From NCBI GenBank assembly GCA_018398765.1, contig JAHBMJ010003300.1, positions 1-11,757 on the forward strand: a stretch of DNA of 11,757 bases. The letters are read 5' to 3'. Positions 8,018 through 11,757 of the stretch are shown in pieces (position 1 is the stretch's first letter; the number at the start of each line of letters is the position of its first letter). The notes beneath the pieces were generated by a model. The model saw only the letters and a program-made list of their open reading frames with translations, was not told where the DNA came from and did no database searches. A program made the position numbers and the translations under genes. This stretch comes from Chromera velia (lineage: Eukaryota; Sar; Chromeraceae).

Positions 8018-8398
8018 AAAAAATCTAAAAAACACCTTGAAAAAACGCACAGAGAAAGGACCAATCCACCTGCAGGGGAGACGGAGAGAAACCAAGTGAG
8101 AAAAGGTGGAGGAGTTTTGTTGGGAAGAAGGACAGGAGGGAAGGAGAGTCCAGAGGAGGACAAAGAAGAAAAAAGCGATTTCGTTCCCTTTCAGTTAGAC
8201 CCCTGGGATGTAGATTGTGGCCCTGCCAGAGAAAAAGAACCAGAAAACACCCTCGAGCATCCCAGATATTTCTGCAACATACATCCATTCTCAATTAACA
8301 CACCCGAGCAAGACGGATCCCGGTTTGGCTTCTCTTTCTCCTCAGAAATCGAAGGCTCGTCAGAGAAGGAGAATAGTTTAATTTACAAAGACGAATAA
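8018..8398 (+). CDS. Hypothetical open frame without ATG
   Basis: The frame is open from just after a TAA at 8015-8017 to a TAA at 8396-8398, but it has no ATG. The first usable alternative start would be a GTG at 8096, which is unlikely in a eukaryote. The first part is basic and low in complexity. The last ~70 residues have mixed composition (for example FQLDPWDVDCGPAREKEP and HPRYFCNIHPFSINTPEQ), unlike the repeat-derived frames nearby. AATAAA overlaps the stop (8394-8399). A CCACCTGCAG at 8065-8074 could be a splice acceptor, which would make this a 3' exon. It could also be chance or a relic of the LINE's 5' part. I recognise no family. Confidence 0.25.
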   Translation, partial: KKSKKHLEKTHRERTNPPAGETERNQVRKGGGVLLGRRTGGKESPEEDKEEKSDFVPFQLDPWDVDCGPAREKEPENTLEHPRYFCNIHPFSINTPEQDGSRFGFSFSSEIEGSSEKENSLIYKDE

Positions 8399-8649
8399 AT
8401 ACGTGCCAACATGTGTTCATATGTATGTTCTTCTCTTTCCTGTTCCGTTCGAGCTTCTTTGCCTCGTTGTCCTCCACCAGGTCTGTCTTCTTACAGCTTC
8501 ACTACTTCTTTTGCGTCTTCCTCTTGTTTTTCTTTTTCCTTTGAGTCTCTTGGTTTTTGTTTCTCTTTCCCTGGCACTGGCGGGGGAAAGAAAGAGGGCG
8601 GGAAAGAATAGGGAAGGAGGGGTGGGAAGAGGCCAGACCGCCAGGAGAT
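8399..8649. other. Pyrimidine-rich then purine-rich leader to the microsatellite
   Basis: 8420-8572 is dominated by C and T on the plus strand. 8583-8649 switches to mainly A and G (GGGGGAAAGAAAGAGGGCGG and following). No gene is supported. Frames running from here into the microsatellite encode only Leu, Phe, Lys or Arg runs. Confidence 0.6.
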
Positions 8650-8968
8650 TTCTTCTTCTTCTTCTTCTTCTTCTTCCTCCTCCTCCTCTTCTTCTCCTCC
8701 TCATATTCCCTCTTCTTCTTTTTCTTCTTCTTCTTCTTCTTTTTATTCTTCTTCTTCTTTTTCTTTTTCTTCTTCTTCTTCTTCTGCTTCTTTTTCTTCT
8801 GCTTCTTCTTCTTCTTCTTCTTCTTCTTCTTCTTCTTCTTCTCCTCCTCCTCATATTCTCTCTTCTTCTTTTTCTTTTTCTTCTTCTTCTTCGTCTTCGT
8901 CTTCGTCTTCGTCTTCGTCCTCGTCTTCGTCTTTGTCTTCGTTTTCATCTTCTTCTTCTTCTTCTTCT

Positions 8969-9000
<32 letters not shown>

Positions 9001-9033
9001 GTCTTCCTCTTCTTCCTTTTCTTTTTTATCTTC
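8650..9033. repeat. Long imperfect (TTC)n polypyrimidine microsatellite
   Basis: About 385 bp of almost pure pyrimidine on the plus strand, mostly TTC/CTT with TCC and TTTTC variants, and a (TTCGTC)-type stretch at roughly 8890-8945. The phrase CCTCCTCATATTC followed by CTCTTCTTC occurs at about 8696 and 8846, 150 bp apart, so part of the tract was duplicated as a block. All long frames in it are poly-Leu, poly-Phe, poly-Ser or poly-Glu/Lys artefacts. It directly precedes the LINE. Confidence 0.95.
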
Positions 9034-9122
9034 CCCCGTGATGAACAGGAAGAGCAAACAGAACAAGAAAGACAAAGGAGTAGAGATGTGGGCTCACTAG
9101 AACAGAGAGGACAGTGTGCAGT

Positions 9123-10187
9123 ATGAATGGAGGAAGACTGCAAGGAACGAATTTCCCGTTAGTAAAGGAGGGAAGAGAAGTGACGACGACAGGGGGGGTG
9201 ATGGTATTGATGAGCAGAAAGGTAAGAGAGCTGGGCTTTACGACAGAAAGAGCAACGGAGATAGCGGTATTTGCAGAAGCACCAGGCTTCCCGCTCTTCG
9301 TTGGCTTGTATGACCCCCATGAAGAGTCGAACTACGCAGATGAGACACACTTCAACAATTTGGCAGAGAGAATCGAAGAGAAAAGAGCAGAGAGAGAAAG
9401 AAAAGGAGAGAGCAGATTCTCAGAGGTCTGCGTGATGGGGGACTTCAACGCCCACACTGGAAAGAAAACTCCTCTGATAGTCTGGACAGGGAAGGGAGGG
9501 GGAGAAGGGGAAGAGTGGGCACAAACAAGTGGGAGAGAGGAAGTTTTCAGACCGGAGAGGGAGTCTGAAGACGAGACGGAGAACACGAAGGGAAGGGCTC
9601 TTATTCGTTTTTGTGAGATGGTGGGCATTGTTCCTCTGAATGGACTGAGGCGGTGTGCGGTCGAAGAGGGGGGGGAGAAGGTAGCTTTCAACTTCGATGG
9701 ATCGTTTACCTTCGACAGGGGGGGAGATAGAGGGAGGTCCCTGATCGACTATGCATGCATGTCTCCTGTGTCTCTGCCATCTGTTCTTCTTTTTTCTGTA
9801 TTTTGTGTATGCTTAGCTCGGTCAGACCATTCAGCTCTTAGATTAGTCCTGAGGGAGGAAGAAAGAGAGAATGAAAGCAGCGAGGGAAGAGGAAACGAGG
9901 AAGAGAACGAAGCCAACCAAGAACAAAACAAAAAGAAAAGAAGAAAAGATAGGCGAAGAAAGACAAAAAAGAGGGAAAAGAGAAAGAAAAACGAGAAAAG
10001 AGAAGATCTAATTAAGCCAAGATGGAAAGGAATGCTCATAAAGGAAGGAGAGGAGAGGTATCTCCAAGAGCTTCAAAAAAGAGTGAAGGAGGAAAAAGTG
10101 AGTGAGGTCTTTCAGAAAGCAATGGATATGGAAGAGGAAGAAGAAATAAAGAAAGACTTGCTCGATGAAGCATACCAGAAGTTCTAA
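9123..10187 (+). pseudogene. LINE ORF2, endonuclease part (N-terminally incomplete)
   Basis: This encodes the APE-like endonuclease that nicks the target DNA for target-primed reverse transcription. Visible motifs, in order: GGVMVLMSRKVRELGF (about residues 24-39), FVGLYDPHEE, VCVMGDFNAHTG with the conserved Asp/Asn (GDFN at 9438-9449), SLIDYACMSP, and SDHS with the catalytic His (SDH at 9822-9830). The first ~90 residues of a normal domain, which carry the first Asn and the catalytic Glu, are missing. In-frame sequence upstream reaches a TAG at 9081. A long Lys/Arg/Glu-rich linker follows SDH from about 9850. A TAA at 10185-10187 interrupts the frame, which then continues in phase. I start it at the ATG at 9123, since the GTG at 9114 is not a plausible eukaryotic start. 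The endonuclease identification is firm; activity is very unlikely. Confidence 0.85.
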
Positions 10188-11229
10188 CACATCAGAGAGA
10201 AAACCTTCATGTGGGTAACAAGGAAGGAGAAGAAAGAAGAAAGAAAAAGGGAGAGGAAAGAAGAGCCAGCAGAAGCGCTGAGAGGGGAAGGAAGAAAGCA
10301 AATAAGAAAACTCAGAAGAATAGAGAGAAAAGTGAGAGAGGAAATCAGAGGCCTGAAAGCAGAAAGAGAGCAGAGGGATGAACGAGAAAACGAGAGCAGC
10401 ACCTCAGCTCAGGAAGGAGAAAGATTGAGACAGGCATATGAGGAGAGGAGAAAATAGTTAGTCATGATAGAGAGAGCGCTGAGAAACGTGGTGACGAGAG
10501 AGCAACGGAAAGCAGAAAAGAGAAAGGTGGAGAACATAAGAGCCGAAATAAATGAAGGAGGCTGCTGGAAGGTGTAGAGGAGACTCGGTAAGGAAGACAG
10601 GAGGGCAGCACTAAGAAAAATAAAAGACAGCATGACGACCCAGCAGGTAGCAGAAGGTTTCAAACAAACGTACGAGCTGCCAAAGGAAGAGAAAGAAGAG
10701 AGAAAGAGGGAACAAGAAAGAAAAACGACAGTGAGTAGAGCGATTAAGGAGAAAGGATGGCACATAGCAGAGGAAAAGGAGGTAAGGAAGGCAATGAAAA
10801 GAGCAAGCAACCCCAGAAAGGCCGCTGGGAAGGACGGAATGCCCCCAGAAATGCTGAGAACGATGGAAAAATCGACTGAGCTGGTATCTTTATATGTTTT
10901 GTTAATTAATGTTGTATATCGTTTTGGCTGGTAGCCGAAAGGGTGGAATGACTTGCCGGTGACGGCCCTTCCAAAATCGGATAAGTCACTTGCACTAATT
11001 GGGGAATGGAGGGGAGTGCACCTGGTGGTAGCAGATGCGAAATGGGGAGACATGATCATGAGAACAAAGGTGGAAAAGGAAGCCAGACAGACGCCATGGC
11101 AGTTCGCATACAAGAGAAAGACAGGCACATGCAATGCAATTTTTCTTTTGCTGTTCGTTATTGTTCGAATGGAAGTGCTCAGTGTTGCTTTTGTTGACTT
11201 CACACCGGCTTTCGACGAAGTGAGGTTGC
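10188..11229 (+). pseudogene. LINE ORF2, linker and N-terminal reverse transcriptase (fingers and motif A)
   Basis: Continues the 9123 frame after the TAA. The linker is extremely Arg/Glu/Lys-rich and probably coiled-coil. Stops lie at 10455-10457, 10575-10577 and 10932-10934, all TAG. The reverse transcriptase starts with NPRKAAGKDGMPPEML (10809-10856), matching the LINE fingers motif usually written NKAPGPDGIPPEML. It goes on with ALPKSDKS followed by GEWRGVHLV (the K-x-R-I-L strand), WQFAYKRKTGTCNAIF (the Q-GF-x-GR-x-x-DAI region) and AFVDFTPAFDEV (motif A, catalytic Asp at 11196-11198). A one-base shift between the Val-Arg-Leu after motif A and 11230 moves the frame. The third TAG falls between a conserved Trp and PKGWND, within a conserved part of the domain. 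Confidence 0.85.
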
Positions 11230-11757
11230 ATGGAAAAGTTAAAAGAGAAATTGAGAAAGGCAGGGGTGGAGGAAGGTCTGATCAGATGGGTTGAGGCCTC
11301 TCTGGAAAAAGTGAGGGCATGGGTAAAGGGAACGAGCATGTGGTACCCAGAAGACAAAGGACTTAAGCAAAGAGGCCCGAGCAGCCCTTCCCTTTACTCT
11401 GTGTACACACATGACTTGCCAAAGGAAGTAAGAAAGAGGAGAGGACAGAGACGACAGACCGACAGACAGAGGCCAAAGGTGTCGGCAGGAGAAAACGGGA
11501 GGTGGGTCAATTTCCTTGCCCCTCTGTTTGCAGATGACATAACACTCCTCGAATCCTCAGATAGACAGTTGAACCTTCTTCTTTCGAACCTTGTAGCCTT
11601 TGCAGAACCTCTCCGTCTTCTATTCTCTGACAAGTCGAGATTGGTCCGGTCTGGCCGCATCGCATCAAGAGAGAAAGAAGAAGTTAGACTGGGGGAGATA
11701 GTGATGAAAGAAGCAAGAGAGCAACCCTACCTGGGACTAGTCCTATCCGCCGACTGC
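11230..11757 (+). pseudogene. LINE ORF2, C-terminal reverse transcriptase (palm and FADD), partial
   Basis: Open for 176 codons without any stop to the window edge, in the frame one base after the upstream part. It starts MEKLKEKLRKAGVEEGLIRW, the segment that normally follows motif A. Next come GLKQRGPSSPSLYS (11359-11400), equivalent to the usual G-x-x-QG-x-x-SP-x-LF motif but with Arg in place of the Gly after Gln. FADDITLLESS follows, with the catalytic Asp pair at 11533-11538, and then a Lys-Ser-Arg segment and PYLGLVLS (YLG at 11728-11736). A ~40-residue Arg/Gln-rich insertion separates the SP motif from FADD. The thumb and C-terminus lie beyond the window. Confidence 0.85.

Larger units (their letters stand above)
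9114..11757 (+). mobile_element. LINE (non-LTR) retrotransposon, degenerate, 3' end outside the window
   Basis: The order endonuclease, basic/acidic linker, reverse transcriptase on one strand is that of the second ORF of APE-type LINEs. The frame beginning at 9114 (first ATG 9123) stays in phase for 2.1 kb to about 11228, broken only by stops at 10185 (TAA), 10455, 10575 and 10932 (all TAG). It then continues one base later from 11230 to the window end. No poly-A tail, 3' UTR or target-site duplication is visible because the window ends inside the reverse transcriptase domain. The 5' side abuts the microsatellite. The clade cannot be assigned by eye. The whole element is purine-rich on its sense strand. 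Confidence 0.9.

Noticed and set aside
8403-9143. Long frames giving poly-Leu, poly-Phe, poly-Glu or poly-Lys
   Set aside because: They are translations of the (TTC)n tract in different frames.
10409-11203. 264-codon minus-strand frame
   Set aside because: It is antisense to the LINE reverse transcriptase, whose plus-strand motifs are clear. The Ser/Leu/Phe richness comes from reading the complement of purine-rich DNA.

Overview
The window looks like eukaryotic, repeat-dominated nuclear DNA. It holds a decayed LINE (non-LTR) retrotransposon with an apurinic-like endonuclease and reverse transcriptase, a satellite block of about 4.7 kb, a long trinucleotide microsatellite, and one broken gene I do not recognise. 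There are no operons, ribosome binding sites or prokaryotic genes. I cannot place the species. The mixed GC content and the R/E/K-rich protein style would suit a protist or alga, but that is a weak impression.

Layout: (1) 1-441 is a perfect inverted repeat with 201-bp arms and a 39-bp spacer, and the left arm runs off the window start. (2) About 1166 back to 202 on the minus strand is an unrecognised protein-coding region. It starts at an ATG, is frameshifted near 985, has one in-frame TAG at 500-502, and then stays open into the palindrome. (3) 1167-2280 has no convincing gene but holds a cluster of short dispersed motifs: a 32-bp element in two copies, CCGGGGC/GGCCCCGG blocks and ATGCATGC boxes. 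(4) 2280-7030 is a mosaic satellite: a decayed left margin, a 28-bp minisatellite, a further decayed stretch, ~46-bp monomers, 104-bp units made of a 58-bp and a 46-bp half, ~150-bp units made of three ~50-bp parts, and the 28-bp minisatellite again. (5) 7031-8017 is AT-rich non-coding DNA with one 47-bp tandem duplication. (6) 8018-8398 is an open frame without an ATG. (7) 8420-9033 is strongly pyrimidine-rich on the plus strand, including an imperfect (TTC)n tract of about 385 bp. (8) 9114 to the window end is the LINE on the plus strand.

The LINE frame keeps recognisable endonuclease motifs (GDFN, SLIDY, SDH) and reverse transcriptase motifs (AGKDGMPPEML, FVDF..AFD, FADD, YLG). It carries four in-frame stops (one TAA, three TAG), one frameshift near 11228, and lacks the first part of the endonuclease, so this copy is almost certainly dead. 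No interacting gene set or pathway is visible. The points most worth checking are the stepwise satellite architecture, the palindrome that inverts a coding segment, the UAR bias among internal stops, and the repeated hairpin motifs.
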